43,333 bases of DNA, taken from a virus. Position 1 is the first letter of the stretch, and every line of letters starts with the position of its first letter. Position numbers and translations under genes: made by a program. Below the pieces are notes generated by a model that saw only the letters and a list, made by a program, of their open reading frames with translations, was not told the origin of the DNA and ran no database searches. The stretch spans positions 1 through 43,333 of IMG/VR virus record IMGVR_UViG_3300005663_000017; one strand, given 5' to 3'. Shown piece after piece: positions 23,417 to 32,578 of this stretch.

Positions 23417-26400
23417 TGGCCGAACTAGAAAGAACAATCCCCTTCGATTGGGATGTTTATAATGAGACGCTCACGCCCGATGTGACGCGAAGGACTAATT
23501 CTGTTTTTGAGCTAGAGAGGCGCGGGGAGCTCCCGAAGGCACAGCTGGAGTCACTTCAAGAACTTCGCCGCCGCGGCCTTGTCCCATCCAGGCAGACCGA
23601 CATTTCCTTGGAGCCAGAGCAGGAAGCCGAGTTCCAAGAATGGATGAGCACCGCCAATCCTAATATCGGCGACCCCGACGACCACCGCCAGCAATACGAT
23701 TACCGCAGGGCGTTCCTGTCGGGGATGGTTCCACAGACCGACCCCGCTACGGGCCAGCAACACGGAGCCTCCACTTACAAGGCCCCTGACCACCCCAATA
23801 GGTTTGTCGAGAACGAACAAGGCGAACTCATAGATACCATCACCGGGCAGCGCATGGGGGCTGAGGCGGTGCCCAAGGACAACGGCGTTCAAGTCCACCT
23901 TATTAAAAAGGCCCCCTCCAAGAGAAGGCAACTTATTCGCACCCTGGGCGAGCTAGGGCTAGGGGAAGTCGAGGGCGATCCCCTGCCAGAGGGGGACGAA
24001 ACGGAGGTTTCTCAGATACAATCGCCCTTCATGTCTGCCGAAGAAACGGAAGCGGAAAGGCTCGCAGAATTGGCGTTCTTGGGTACGGAGCCATATAGAG
24101 CGAAGCCGTTTGGGGGGATCGCTGGCCAGATTGCTCATGGCACATTCTATGCGTGGATGATTGGTGCCGCTGGCATCTATTCAATAGTGACGGCTCCCTT
24201 CACAGACGACGACCCGCTTGCGAAATTGCAGGAGCAATTAGCTGAGACACCGTTGGTGGAGGGCGGCGATACCTTCGCTGAACAGGTCGCCTTTGGTGCT
24301 GGTGCCTTCATTGGCACCATACCGCTGATGATAATAGGCCACCAAGCCGTCGTGGCGGCCCTGCCGGGTCTTTCTGCGACACTCGCTGGGAGAAGCGTCC
24401 AGGCTATGTTGGTTTTCATGGCCCTCCACCAAGCCCAGACGGGGCGAAAGATTGACCTTCTTGGCCTTACTAGGGCGGCGCTTACGGGGCTCATGCTACC
24501 GATAACGGGTCGGGTCGGTGGCACTTTGCGTCCCGCTCGTGCGGGCGCGGCCAGGTTCGGTGCTGGCACCGGCCTTGGTGCGACAATCTCTGCTCTCACC
24601 GGAGAGGACACGGAGAGCACCGTCCAACACGCCCTGATGACCGGCTTCCTCGCCCTGATAATGGGCCGGACAACCCACCTTCCTTTTAGTGAAAGGTCGA
24701 GGCTTCTAAAAGAGCAAGCACCAAGAGCCCGAAGGATACCCCCCACGGTTGAGGCCAAGATAGCGGAAGAAGAGGCCAGGTTCCAAGCGGCGCGAGAAGC
24801 AACAGCCAAGAGGCCGAGGACCGCCGAAGAAGAGCTCCTCCGGTTGGACCTAGAAGTGAAAGAGGCACCGGAGATACCCAACTTTGAAGAACGCCTTGCG
24901 GCCTCCGAGCTACTCGACCCGGAATTTACCGACCTGCTTAGAGCGGTTGATGAGGGCGAGGTTGGCCTAGAGGATGCCACAACATTCGTGACGGAAAGAG
25001 GGGCCGATGAGGTTTTCACCGTCGAGGAGCAAACGTCCTTAATAGAGCGGGCCGCAGAGGTTCCCGAGGAGCGGGCCTTCACCCTCCCGTCCGAGGAGTT
25101 TGCCCAAGAGGCCGCGCCCGTGGTGCCAGCAGAGGTTATACCGCCCACGGAGCGGGTTCCTGGCTTGGAAGATTTGGAGAAACAGACCGCATCTCAAATG
25201 ACGGTTGAGGAGCTTGATGTTGCCATAGAAGCAAGAAGATTAGCAGACAAAGAAGGCTTGGTGGAAGTATTCGGCGAACAGGGCGCTAAAGACTATGAAC
25301 GTCTTGAAAGAATAGCCAATACCTCTCTCGACCCCCAAAAAGCCGATAGGGCCTCTGAGGAACTTCAGGAAAGGTTTGGAGACTTAACTCCTGAACAGGA
25401 ACGATTGGTGTTTGGACTTGGTGAAACCGAGCCAACCGTTGAAGAATTGCGGGAAATACGGGAAAGAAAATTAGACCTGGAGGGGGCAGGGCTTCCCCCC
25501 ATTGACAAACCCCCGCCCCCCGAAGAAGCCGAACCCGCTCTTTCGAGAGAGGCTTTTCTAAAGAGGTGGGTTGAACAAATCGAAGCCGCAGAGGCCGAGC
25601 CCGCCGCCGCCGACACCGTCCCCATTCAGGAAGCCATCGACCGCCAAGTGGAGGTAGTCGAGGGCTCCAAGGGTGCTGAGTTCGAGAAGCAAAAGGCGGT
25701 CCTTGAAGAACTAATCGAGGCGCAGAGCGTAGGGATTCGTGATGTGTCGAGCACCTTTGTTGCGGAGCCGCCCGAGCTGGCGCCCCGCACAGAGATAACG
25801 CCAGCAGGGGAGCAAGCCCTTGTCCCAGGCACCCCGCGACAGGAGCCCTTCAAGCGACCGCTGACGCCCGAGGTCGAACAGCAGGAGCGGATAAAGGCTC
25901 TGGAACCCGTCGAGCCTTTGCCTCCAGAGCAATTGGAGATTGAGGAGGCCGAGGCGCTAGAGCTTGAGAAACTTTCTGTAGAGGAACGGGCAAGAATAGA
26001 ATCGGAGCGGGAACTCAAACTTGTTACGGAAGGAGAGACAAAGGAACAGCGCAAATTGGTTAGAGATACCATTCGCCGACTTGGCCGGCTCAACAAGAGA
26101 GATATAGACATAGCAGGTGTAGGGGAGGATATTCACCCATCCCTCATCAATGCTAAGGGCGGCGGCGTCATCTTGGATAATCTCATTGAGGCATTTGTTG
26201 AGGAAGGATTATTACCAGACCTGCCCGCCACGGATCCTTTTGCCTCAACTCAGGATGATGTCGTAGCTCTTATTATTGATGCTCAAGCAGACCTCAGACC
26301 TGTTTCTAGGAAGAGAGGGCTTTTCACGAAAAAGAAAGCTGAAAGGTTCCCTCGGCCCCTTGGTGCGGCGGCTGAGTTTGGCGAAGTGCAACGGATCGCT

Positions 26401-28320
26401 ATCGAGAGAGTTAGAAAGGAACTCAGAGAGGCCGGGTTTGGGGAAGAGGAAATAGATAATGTCTTGTCGAGCATAGAGGACCCTCAATTCAGAAAGTCTA
26501 TGGCCGAGGTTGGAAAAACGCCCCTGCTACGGAAAAAGACCGGGGCAATTGATGTTGATAAAAGAGAACCCTCCATCGAGGAATTTGAACTCGACCCTGC
26601 GCTGGAAGCGCCCGTTGGATGGTTTTATAGATACCTCAAGCCAAAGCGCAGAAGCGTTGGCAATAAGATAATCTTCCGGATGCTTGAAGCCAAGACCGGG
26701 TCACTTCAAACGGGGGCCAGATATAACGCGGTCCTGCGGCGAGCCTTAAAACAATTCAGGCCCTCCGTCTTTAAGGCGCGGGATAAAGTGAGAGCCGAAT
26801 CAAGGAGGAGAATATTTGATTTCCTAGACGGGAAGCCCGTAGACCCCAAGCTCACGCCCGATGAGATGGCGGCGGCTAAAATAATGCGCGTGGAGTTCTT
26901 CGACAAGGCTTTCGTGGAGTTCGAGCATGAAAATTATGTGTTTCAATTTGCCCCTCGCCGCGCACCTTTCGTGGAAGATTGGGAGGTAAAAAAGTTCGCG
27001 CCTCAAGAGATAGAGAACATCCACAGGCTTCAACGAACCGGCGATATGCCGGGGCCAGAGAGAGACATTTGGTATGCCGCCAAAGCCTACATCCGCACTA
27101 ATATAAATGAGAAGTATTATAACCCCATGATAGTTGACATAGAGCCGCAGCTGGCGAAATTAAGTCCATCAAGGAGAAGAATCGCTGACGATATGCTCAA
27201 GCACCAAGTCCTTGCCCAACCTACGGAAGCGCAGAAATCTCTCAATCAAAGCCTTAAAAGCCTCGGGGAAAAAATTGGTCTTAACCTGAACGACCGTGCT
27301 TGGGAACAGATAACCGGCTCCTTGCACGAAGCACACCTCCAGGGAGCAATGGCCTTTCGCATAAGGCTGGTCACAAGAAACGCAATACAGCAGCATATAA
27401 TATGGATTGAGGCGGGGGGCGAACCCTTCTCTTGGGCCAAGAAGAATCTCAGCACGACCGAAGGCCAGAACATTATAGACGAGAGCATAGTCGTCAAGGC
27501 CAGAGAGCTTTTCTTCATGGAGGACTTTACAAAAGACCTACCGAGCATTTACCCCGACAAGGTGAAAAGGGCGGGGATGTTTCTTTATCGAAAAATCGAC
27601 TTTAATAGTGTAAAAACAGCCGTTCTTGCTGGCTATAGAAAAAGCCGCCTTGCTGGTGAGTCACACGAAGAAGCAATCGCGGCGGGCAACGCGCTTGCTT
27701 GGCAAACCCAATGGGGCTACGGCATTGATATGCCGGGAATCCAGACGGGGGCGCTGAGGCCGTTTACTTGGTATATGTCTTGGCCGCTTTATTACATTGA
27801 TTATCTCCACACTCTTTTAGAGAGCCCGATTAAAAACGCCCCGCAAGTTGGCCGATTCGCAGCAGTAGCCGTGCTTGCGTTTATCATTAAAGAAGTCACG
27901 GGGATCAATATCCCTGCGATGGTGGCCTTTGGCCCCGCCGTGGCATTGGCGGGCAGGGGGGTTGCCCCATTGCCCGGCGCCCTGTATCATCTTATTCTGG
28001 CGGGTGCCGCTACCTACGGCGGAGAACTCAAGAAAGCAGATCGGGAGTTACAGAAAGCGTGGCGGAGCATAAAGATTTTCTTCCCTTGGGAATGGCTCAT
28101 TTGGAAAGACCTTCAAAAAGCGGCCGAGGGAGATATTGCGAATTTCCTGTTTCACATGGAGAAGCGAAAAAAGGGTGAGGCCCCACCACTCAGCACAAGG
28201 CCGACGCCACCCTTCCCTTCGCGGCTGGAGGCTCGCCCCCCGGCAGCGCGCGGTGGCCTCCCAGCGGGCGGCTCCCCGCGTAGATTCGAGCATCTAAAAG
28301 AATTGGTCCGGAGGCGATGA
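23416..28320 (+). CDS. Giant internal virion/ejection protein (1634 residues)
   Basis: The largest gene. Residues about 60-130 (YDYRRAFLSGMVPQTDPATG, YKAPDHPNRF) match a motif found at the N-terminus of giant phage proteins. About 233-320 hold hydrophobic segments (FYAWMIGAAGIYSIV, FGAGAFIGTIPLMIIGH). About 430-900 are Glu/Pro-rich and probably flexible. About 1060-1450 are folded and helical. About 1480-1540 are hydrophobic again. Such proteins are carried in the head and injected with the DNA. No peptidoglycan-lytic domain could be identified by eye. Confidence 0.6.
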   Translation: MAELERTIPFDWDVYNETLTPDVTRRTNSVFELERRGELPKAQLESLQELRRRGLVPSRQTDISLEPEQEAEFQEWMSTANPNIGDPDDHRQQYDYRRAFLSGMVPQTDPATGQQHGASTYKAPDHPNRFVENEQGELIDTITGQRMGAEAVPKDNGVQVHLIKKAPSKRRQLIRTLGELGLGEVEGDPLPEGDETEVSQIQSPFMSAEETEAERLAELAFLGTEPYRAKPFGGIAGQIAHGTFYAWMIGAAGIYSIVTAPFTDDDPLAKLQEQLAETPLVEGGDTFAEQVAFGAGAFIGTIPLMIIGHQAVVAALPGLSATLAGRSVQAMLVFMALHQAQTGRKIDLLGLTRAALTGLMLPITGRVGGTLRPARAGAARFGAGTGLGATISALTGEDTESTVQHALMTGFLALIMGRTTHLPFSERSRLLKEQAPRARRIPPTVEAKIAEEEARFQAAREATAKRPRTAEEELLRLDLEVKEAPEIPNFEERLAASELLDPEFTDLLRAVDEGEVGLEDATTFVTERGADEVFTVEEQTSLIERAAEVPEERAFTLPSEEFAQEAAPVVPAEVIPPTERVPGLEDLEKQTASQMTVEELDVAIEARRLADKEGLVEVFGEQGAKDYERLERIANTSLDPQKADRASEELQERFGDLTPEQERLVFGLGETEPTVEELREIRERKLDLEGAGLPPIDKPPPPEEAEPALSREAFLKRWVEQIEAAEAEPAAADTVPIQEAIDRQVEVVEGSKGAEFEKQKAVLEELIEAQSVGIRDVSSTFVAEPPELAPRTEITPAGEQALVPGTPRQEPFKRPLTPEVEQQERIKALEPVEPLPPEQLEIEEAEALELEKLSVEERARIESERELKLVTEGETKEQRKLVRDTIRRLGRLNKRDIDIAGVGEDIHPSLINAKGGGVILDNLIEAFVEEGLLPDLPATDPFASTQDDVVALIIDAQADLRPVSRKRGLFTKKKAERFPRPLGAAAEFGEVQRIAIERVRKELREAGFGEEEIDNVLSSIEDPQFRKSMAEVGKTPLLRKKTGAIDVDKREPSIEEFELDPALEAPVGWFYRYLKPKRRSVGNKIIFRMLEAKTGSLQTGARYNAVLRRALKQFRPSVFKARDKVRAESRRRIFDFLDGKPVDPKLTPDEMAAAKIMRVEFFDKAFVEFEHENYVFQFAPRRAPFVEDWEVKKFAPQEIENIHRLQRTGDMPGPERDIWYAAKAYIRTNINEKYYNPMIVDIEPQLAKLSPSRRRIADDMLKHQVLAQPTEAQKSLNQSLKSLGEKIGLNLNDRAWEQITGSLHEAHLQGAMAFRIRLVTRNAIQQHIIWIEAGGEPFSWAKKNLSTTEGQNIIDESIVVKARELFFMEDFTKDLPSIYPDKVKRAGMFLYRKIDFNSVKTAVLAGYRKSRLAGESHEEAIAAGNALAWQTQWGYGIDMPGIQTGALRPFTWYMSWPLYYIDYLHTLLESPIKNAPQVGRFAAVAVLAFIIKEVTGINIPAMVAFGPAVALAGRGVAPLPGALYHLILAGAATYGGELKKADRELQKAWRSIKIFFPWEWLIWKDLQKAAEGDIANFLFHMEKRKKGEAPPLSTRPTPPFPSRLEARPPAARGGLPAGGSPRRFEHLKELVRRR

Positions 28321-28568
28321 TGGACCCAGACTTGCGAGACAAAATTATCAAGACGGCCACTAAGGTTGAGGGCATTGAAGCTGACGTGGGCGAGATAAAA
28401 GAAGGACAGGGAAAGATATGGACGGCGATAGACGGTCTGCGGGAGGACGGGCAAGAAACCAGGGTGGCTCTTGGAAAAATCAACTGGCTACCGAAGGTCG
28501 TTTATGGACTGTTAATGGCGATCATCGGTAGAGCACTTTGGATAATCGGCGCGGCGGGAAAACCATGA
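28317..28568 (+). CDS. XhlA-like coiled-coil/TM protein (possible holin accessory)
   Basis: 83 residues, GGAGG upstream and a 4-base overlap with the previous stop. An N-terminal coiled coil (KVEGIEADVGEIKEGQGKIW) is followed by one C-terminal membrane span (about 60-78). This is the layout of hemolysin XhlA-type proteins found in phage lysis regions. Placed directly before a peptidase gene, so a lysis role is likely. Confidence 0.6.
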   Translation: MMDPDLRDKIIKTATKVEGIEADVGEIKEGQGKIWTAIDGLREDGQETRVALGKINWLPKVVYGLLMAIIGRALWIIGAAGKP

Positions 28569-28588
28569 GCGACGATGGGGGTTAGGGA

Positions 28589-28846
28589 ATGACTTATTTA
28601 GAGTTCTGCCTTGCGATTCGAGAACTACAGATGTCGGCAAGGTTCAGCGTTACGTCTTGGTGGAGGAGCCCCGAGCGAAATAAGAAAGTAGGCGGCGTCG
28701 GCAACTCATGGCACTTGTGCGGAAGGGGCCTCGATGTTATTCCAGACACCGACGAAGACAGGGCTGAGATATTGAGGCTGGCCCCCATCCTAGACCTAGA
28801 GGTAATAAACGAAGGCGACCACTTGCACTTGGAGCCGAAGAAATGA
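28589..28846 (+). CDS. Endolysin-type M15 peptidase (short)
   Basis: 85 residues. SWWRSPERNKKVGGVGNSWH followed by GRGLDVIP, and HLHLE near the end. His42, Asp49 and His80 fit the zinc ligands of the Peptidase_M15_3 family, which cuts peptide cross-links in peptidoglycan. It is shorter than most, probably a minimal catalytic domain. It has no signal peptide, so it would need a holin for release. Confidence 0.8.
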   Translation: MTYLEFCLAIRELQMSARFSVTSWWRSPERNKKVGGVGNSWHLCGRGLDVIPDTDEDRAEILRLAPILDLEVINEGDHLHLEPKK

Positions 28847-29283
28847 GTGTCCAGCGATATAAAGACTACATCGAGCGATGGGAGAACCCGCCCTTCTACG
28901 GTATAGATTATGCTGACCAGGTTCGGGGGGAAGCAGAGTACATACGCTCGGATGGGTGTTCGGGCGTATTGGACATACATGTGGATGTCTGTTACGAACA
29001 CGACATCCACTATGCTACGCATCGTTGTTTCTACCTCGGAGACGAATTGACACAAGAGGATGCCGACAGGTATTTGAAGTGGGGCATCCAATATCATTCG
29101 TGCTTGGGGCGGCAGTCCCCGATGGCCCTCTGGCGGTACTGGGCGTTGTCCAAGAAGAAAGGCTTGGGCTTGGGACGGCAATCGTGGGAAACTGGACCGG
29201 AGAGATTGAAGCGCCGGCTAGCAGAGCCACATCGAAAGTTCGATGAAGAACACATTGAAGCGCGAAAGATGATGGGGGCCTGA
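28843..29283 (+). CDS. Phospholipase A2-like protein
   Basis: 146 residues, ATGA overlap with the peptidase gene. DGCSGVLDIHVDVCYEHDIH and the following YATH contain the PLA2 signature C-x-x-H-D-x-x-Y (Cys50, His53, Asp54, Tyr57) preceded by an Asp-Gly-Cys-Ser-Gly segment that resembles the calcium loop. The His-Asp pair is the catalytic dyad in secreted PLA2s. Located in the lysis region; it might attack the inner or outer membrane during lysis or entry. Activity is inferred from motif only. Confidence 0.6.
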   Translation: MSVQRYKDYIERWENPPFYGIDYADQVRGEAEYIRSDGCSGVLDIHVDVCYEHDIHYATHRCFYLGDELTQEDADRYLKWGIQYHSCLGRQSPMALWRYWALSKKKGLGLGRQSWETGPERLKRRLAEPHRKFDEEHIEARKMMGA

Positions 29284-29576
29284 TGGGCGAGTGTAACGAT
29301 TGCGGCTGTCCGGAGATGTGGAAGGACGATGGGCAGAGGCGCGACCGCATAAAGATTCTCCATAGCTTTATGGCCGTGACCTACAAGGGCCTAGTCGCGC
29401 AATTCCACCTAGACGACGACCGGCTGATGAACCTTATTATGTATTCTTACTTCTTGGCAAAGGCGACCTCGCCTGTTACAATGGAACGGATGGGGGAGCT
29501 AGAAGCTCAAACCATCGGCGACATTCAAGAGTACCTCGAAGAATGCGGCGGGGAGCTCGACATGCACAAACTCTAA
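29283..29576 (+). CDS. Hypothetical protein with N-terminal Cys cluster
   Basis: 97 residues. CNDCGCPEMW at the start could bind metal; the rest is helical and amphipathic (LVAQFHLDDDRLMNLIMYSY). Start overlaps the previous stop. Unrecognised; late-operon context only. Confidence 0.55.
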   Translation: MGECNDCGCPEMWKDDGQRRDRIKILHSFMAVTYKGLVAQFHLDDDRLMNLIMYSYFLAKATSPVTMERMGELEAQTIGDIQEYLEECGGELDMHKL

Positions 29577-29592
29577 CTTGGGAGGGTGACAA

Positions 29593-30342
29593 ATGGCTTA
29601 CGACCCAATGACTCAGGGATTTGCTGGGCGTCCTGCGCCAGAGGGCGACAACGGTGCGGGCCAAATCTACCTTGCCCACATCGGCCCCGTGGTGACGAGG
29701 ATGACCAGAAACTACGCCGACATCTTCATGGCGACGGGACTCATCAAAAGATACAGAAATGTTTACAACCAGGGCTTCGTCCACATCACCAAGTCCAAGT
29801 TGCGCTATTGGTTCGGGAGCTTCTTGCTTGAGAAGGAGCTACACGCCGCCACCATCGGCCACCCGACATTCAGCACGGCTTATGAGGCCGTAGAGAACCT
29901 ACTGCTCGTCGGGTGGGGTCACAGCCAAGAGTTCGCCCGTCACCACTTCGGCATCGAGTCCCCGCTGGACTTGAAAAGTATAGCTGACGGGGTGAGCATG
30001 GCCGACAAGGCCATCGCTATCAAGGAAGATTGCGGGACCGTGGCGAAGGCCGTCGTGGAAAGTTTCACCGTAGACGGTTGGCTGGCCGATGGCTCACCTG
30101 ACCTCCCTTGGTTGCCGACCGGCTTCAAGAACGAGGACGGCGCGATGACCGAGATGGTGCGCGGCGACGATTTCATCGACCCCGATATGTACGATGACGG
30201 GTATCGCTACACCAGGGCGATGGTTGACCGAGCCGCCCTGATAATGTGGCTCTGGATCAACCAGAAAATCGTCCCCTGGACAATCGAAAAGATGAACCTC
30301 GTTGACTCATCGCGTGGCCATGTTCTCGGCACCGGCGGCTAA
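29593..30342 (+). CDS. Hypothetical late protein
   Basis: 249 residues with GGGAGGG upstream. Mostly helical, with several His/Trp/Tyr-rich segments (YAHI-like IYLAHIGPVVTRM, FARHHFGIESPLDL). No transmembrane segment and no motif I recognise. Position after lysis genes could make it a late virion or host-interaction protein. Confidence 0.55.
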   Translation: MAYDPMTQGFAGRPAPEGDNGAGQIYLAHIGPVVTRMTRNYADIFMATGLIKRYRNVYNQGFVHITKSKLRYWFGSFLLEKELHAATIGHPTFSTAYEAVENLLLVGWGHSQEFARHHFGIESPLDLKSIADGVSMADKAIAIKEDCGTVAKAVVESFTVDGWLADGSPDLPWLPTGFKNEDGAMTEMVRGDDFIDPDMYDDGYRYTRAMVDRAALIMWLWINQKIVPWTIEKMNLVDSSRGHVLGTGG

Positions 30343-30541
30343 CGTGCCCCCTGAGAACAAGAAACCGCCCGCACCGAGGCCCAAAGTTCAAACTTGGCTA
30401 CCGCCGTGGGTTCGAGGGATCCTCGCTATTGTAGCAACGGCCTCGACGGCCTGGATGATTCTCGACAAGATAGAAATCCCCGGCGAGTGGTGGCTGGTGG
30501 TCGCCAGCGTCAACGCTTTCTACTTCGGCACTAAGGGTTGA
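30320..30541 (+). CDS. Small two-span membrane protein (holin candidate)
   Basis: 73 residues from the ATG at 30320, overlapping the previous gene by 23 bases. A proline-rich cytoplasmic start is followed by two hydrophobic segments (about 32-50 and 55-70, the second WWLVVASVNAFYFGTKG). The 'W..V.....FYFG' ending is common in small phage holin-like proteins. Last gene before the late terminator. Confidence 0.5.
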   Translation: MFSAPAANVPPENKKPPAPRPKVQTWLPPWVRGILAIVATASTAWMILDKIEIPGEWWLVVASVNAFYFGTKG

Positions 30542-30601
30542 CCGCGAGGCCCAGGGTTGCTATATTTAAGCTAATCGTGAGAGCATCTTTTCTTCGGGCG
30601 T

Positions 30602-30640
30602 GGGCCAGCTAGAGCGCATCCTAGCTGGCCCTTTCTTTTT
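30602..30640 (+). terminator. Strong late rho-independent terminator
   Basis: GGGCCAGCTAG (30602-30612) pairs perfectly with CTAGCTGGCCC (30621-30631) around an 8-base loop, followed by TTTCTTTTT. It ends the long late transcript just before the next promoter. Confidence 0.93.
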
Positions 30641-30653
30641 GTCCAATCGGGAC

Positions 30654-30682
30654 TTGACAAGCCGAGCCAAAAAAGCTACATT
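30654..30682 (+). promoter_or_regulatory. Consensus sigma70-type promoter
   Basis: TTGACA (30654-30659), 17 bases, TACATT (30677-30682). Predicted start near 30689, only about 11 nt before the GTG of the excisionase-like gene but still leaving GGAGGA for ribosome binding. It drives the second rightward block. Confidence 0.85.
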
Positions 30683-30699
30683 AGTAACAAGGAGGAAAC

Positions 30700-30912
30700 G
30701 TGGCCAATCAGAGCGAAAATCCCCTCAGAGTAAAATCCGCTGCCGCCTACCTTGAAGCCAAGGGGTGGAAGATTTCTGTCGATACCATGAACAGGTGGCG
30801 GTCCAAGGGCAAGGGGCCCAACTACGTCAAATGGGGTGGTAGAATCTTATATTACCCCTCCGATCTGGACCGGTTTGTTGAAGAGCAAAAAGTCGTGCCT
30901 TCGGAGAAATAG
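30700..30912 (+). CDS. Excisionase/AlpA-like DNA-binding protein (HTH_17)
   Basis: 70 residues, GTG start 4 bases after GGAGGA. RVKSAAAYLEAKGWKISVDTMNRWRSKGKG followed by KWGGRILYYPSDLDRFV has the winged-helix pattern of MerR-like excisionase proteins (helix-turn-helix, then a wing). First gene after a strong promoter, so a regulator of the early/middle block is likely. No integrase was found. Confidence 0.7.
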   Translation: MANQSENPLRVKSAAAYLEAKGWKISVDTMNRWRSKGKGPNYVKWGGRILYYPSDLDRFVEEQKVVPSEK

Positions 30913-31014
30913 ATGATAACTGTTAGCTCGGCTGACATTCTAACCGTCGTGCTGGTCATCGTTGTTCTTTTGATTGTGGGTGGGGTGTTAGTGCTTCTTT
31001 TTGAGGAGGATTGA
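30913..31014 (+). CDS. 33-residue membrane peptide
   Basis: Directly follows the regulator stop. MITVSSADIL, then a long Val/Leu/Ile run forming one span, then EED. The stop region contains GAGGAGGATTGACCC, the ribosome-binding segment of the next gene. Unknown function. Confidence 0.4.
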   Translation: MITVSSADILTVVLVIVVLLIVGGVLVLLFEED

Positions 31015-31017
31015 CCC

Positions 31018-31215
31018 GTGAAGCTGTCTTGGTTGAGGGCGCGGATGTTCTCTAGGGCTTTCGACTCGGAGGACATATCAAAGCTGTATGAGGACTTTGT
31101 TGAGCAATTCCCCGACGAGAAAGAAAAGTACCTTTATAAGTGCTACGAGGGATATGTGGATCGTGAGTTGGCCGCGAAAGGAGGAGGAGGATTGACCCGT
31201 GAAGTTTCGAGATGA
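31018..31215 (+). CDS. Small hypothetical protein
   Basis: 65 residues, GTG start preceded by GAGGAGGATTGACCC. Helical and charged (FDSEDISKLYEDFVEQFPDE). Its end contains GGAGGATTGACCCGTGAAG again, which serves as the initiation region of the following gene. Unrecognised. Confidence 0.5.
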   Translation: MKLSWLRARMFSRAFDSEDISKLYEDFVEQFPDEKEKYLYKCYEGYVDRELAAKGGGGLTREVSR

Positions 31216-31681
31216 GGAATTTTTCAGCAAGGAGATAAACAAGGTAATAGATGTGCTTGACGCAAGGGTTAAGATGGAAAGGTCCCTGTGGGCCTACCCG
31301 AACCAAGAACATCTAGGCGCCGTCTGGCATCGGCTTGAATCCGGCAGAGTTGACCTTTACATGGCAGCGGGCCATCAAAAGGAACTAGAGGCCGTCACTC
31401 GACACCTTGCCAAAGTGCTTGGTATAGCCTTCGAGTCCCATCAATACGAATGGGAAAATGATGCTATGAGGATGGTCGGCAATCTTAACGGTGTAAGGAT
31501 CGAGATTGAGGGCGGCTTCTTGGAGGCTTGCCAGATGGTCGAGGTTCCTGAGCTCCTCCCCGCGCAAGAAGCCCTGCCCGAAAGGGTAAAGATGAGGAAG
31601 CGGTTGGTCTGCCCCGAGAAGCCCTTGGTGATTGACGAGGTGGGCCAATGGAAAGTTAAGTTGGGAGGGGAGGATAGCTAG
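31199..31681 (+). CDS. Hypothetical protein
   Basis: 160 residues, GTG start with the same GGAGGATTGACCC leader as the previous gene and a 17-base overlap with it. Mixed alpha/beta, with a conserved-looking centre (WHRLESGRVDLYMAAGHQKE). Located upstream of the recombination genes. No recognised family. Confidence 0.55.
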   Translation: MKFRDEEFFSKEINKVIDVLDARVKMERSLWAYPNQEHLGAVWHRLESGRVDLYMAAGHQKELEAVTRHLAKVLGIAFESHQYEWENDAMRMVGNLNGVRIEIEGGFLEACQMVEVPELLPAQEALPERVKMRKRLVCPEKPLVIDEVGQWKVKLGGEDS

Positions 31682-31692
31682 GCCCTTTGTGC

Positions 31693-31742
31693 GGGGGCGG
31701 GTGCCCTAGCGGCCATCTGATCGGCCAATCCTGCCCGCTCCC
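31693..31742 (+). other. Hairpin upstream of nuclease gene
   Basis: GGGGGCGGG (31693-31701) pairs with CCCGCTCCC (31734-31742), one G-T pair; an inner GGCC/GGCC stem lies between. It is followed by CGAGGAGGATTGC and the GTG at 31763. There is no T-run. Possibly an mRNA processing or stability element. Confidence 0.5.
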
Positions 31743-31762
31743 ACCTACGAGGAGGATTGCAA

Positions 31763-32578
31763 GTGGTTGCGCTGGAAACGAACGAGAAGAGACCCCATCT
31801 GTCGCCGTCTCAAATCCTGATGATGCAACGGTGCTCTGCCCAATGGTATTACCGCTATGTCTGCGGACTCGTAGTGCCGCCGAGCGGGGCCATGAGCTTA
31901 GGCTCTGCCGTGGACACGGGGATCACCCACAACTACGAGCAGAAGATCGAGTCTGCTGCCGATCTGCCGACGGACGATGTCCTGGACGCGTTCTCTACCG
32001 ACTTCGAGGCCCGCAAGGGTGAAACTCAATGGGGCAAGGATGAAAAGGTCGGGGATGTAAAGGACGACGGCGTGAGGGTAATTAAAGTGTATCAAGATGA
32101 GATTGCTCCCACCGTCCAGCCCGTCGCCACCCAACAAAAGGTGCGGCTGGAAATCCCCAATTTCGACTATGACTTACTCATCGTGCCCGACGTTGAGCAA
32201 ACGGGTAACATAATCAGGGACACCAAGGTGGTGGGCAAAAGCCCCCCAGGTGTCAAATCTGGCAACCCACAGCCACAGCCGCATCACTTCGTTCAAATGA
32301 CCGCATACGCTATGGCAACGGCGGCCAGGACGGGAGAGCCGACCAAGGGCGGCGTGGTGGATTACTGTGTGAAAACCAAGACGGCCAAGGTCGTGCCTGT
32401 TCCGGTTAGCTTCACCGAGAGTGACTACACTTATTTCAAGAACATGATTGCGCTCACGGCTCGACAGATCGAGCTTGAGCATTTTGTCCCAAATAGGCAG
32501 AGCACTCTCTGTTCTCGAAAGTATTGCGGATACTTCGCCGAGTGCGAAAAAGATTTTGGGGGGAGGGTGAAGGAATGA
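31763..32578 (+). CDS. PD-(D/E)XK exonuclease, Cas4/AddB-like
   Basis: 271 residues from GTG 31763 (GGAGG 7 bases upstream). N-terminal LSPSQILMMQRCSAQWYYRY with Cys24, then MSLGSAVDTG, VPDV (Asp143), RDTKVV (Asp153, Lys155) and HHFVQMTAYA (Gln178). These are the PD-(D/E)XK nuclease motifs in order. The C-terminal CSRKYCGYFAEC adds three cysteines which, with Cys24, could hold an iron-sulphur cluster as in Cas4. It probably resects DNA ends for recombination with the annealing protein encoded two genes downstream. Confidence 0.75.
   Translation: MVALETNEKRPHLSPSQILMMQRCSAQWYYRYVCGLVVPPSGAMSLGSAVDTGITHNYEQKIESAADLPTDDVLDAFSTDFEARKGETQWGKDEKVGDVKDDGVRVIKVYQDEIAPTVQPVATQQKVRLEIPNFDYDLLIVPDVEQTGNIIRDTKVVGKSPPGVKSGNPQPQPHHFVQMTAYAMATAARTGEPTKGGVVDYCVKTKTAKVVPVPVSFTESDYTYFKNMIALTARQIELEHFVPNRQSTLCSRKYCGYFAECEKDFGGRVKE

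Noticed and set aside
24177-25148. 323-codon minus-strand frame
   Set aside because: Ser/Arg-rich shadow of the 1634-residue gene, opposite to all neighbours and without an RBS.
30700-30912. Evidence for temperate lifestyle from excisionase-like proteins
   Set aside because: HTH_17 proteins also serve as general regulators. No integrase, attachment-site pair or C1-type repressor was recognised in this apparently complete genome.
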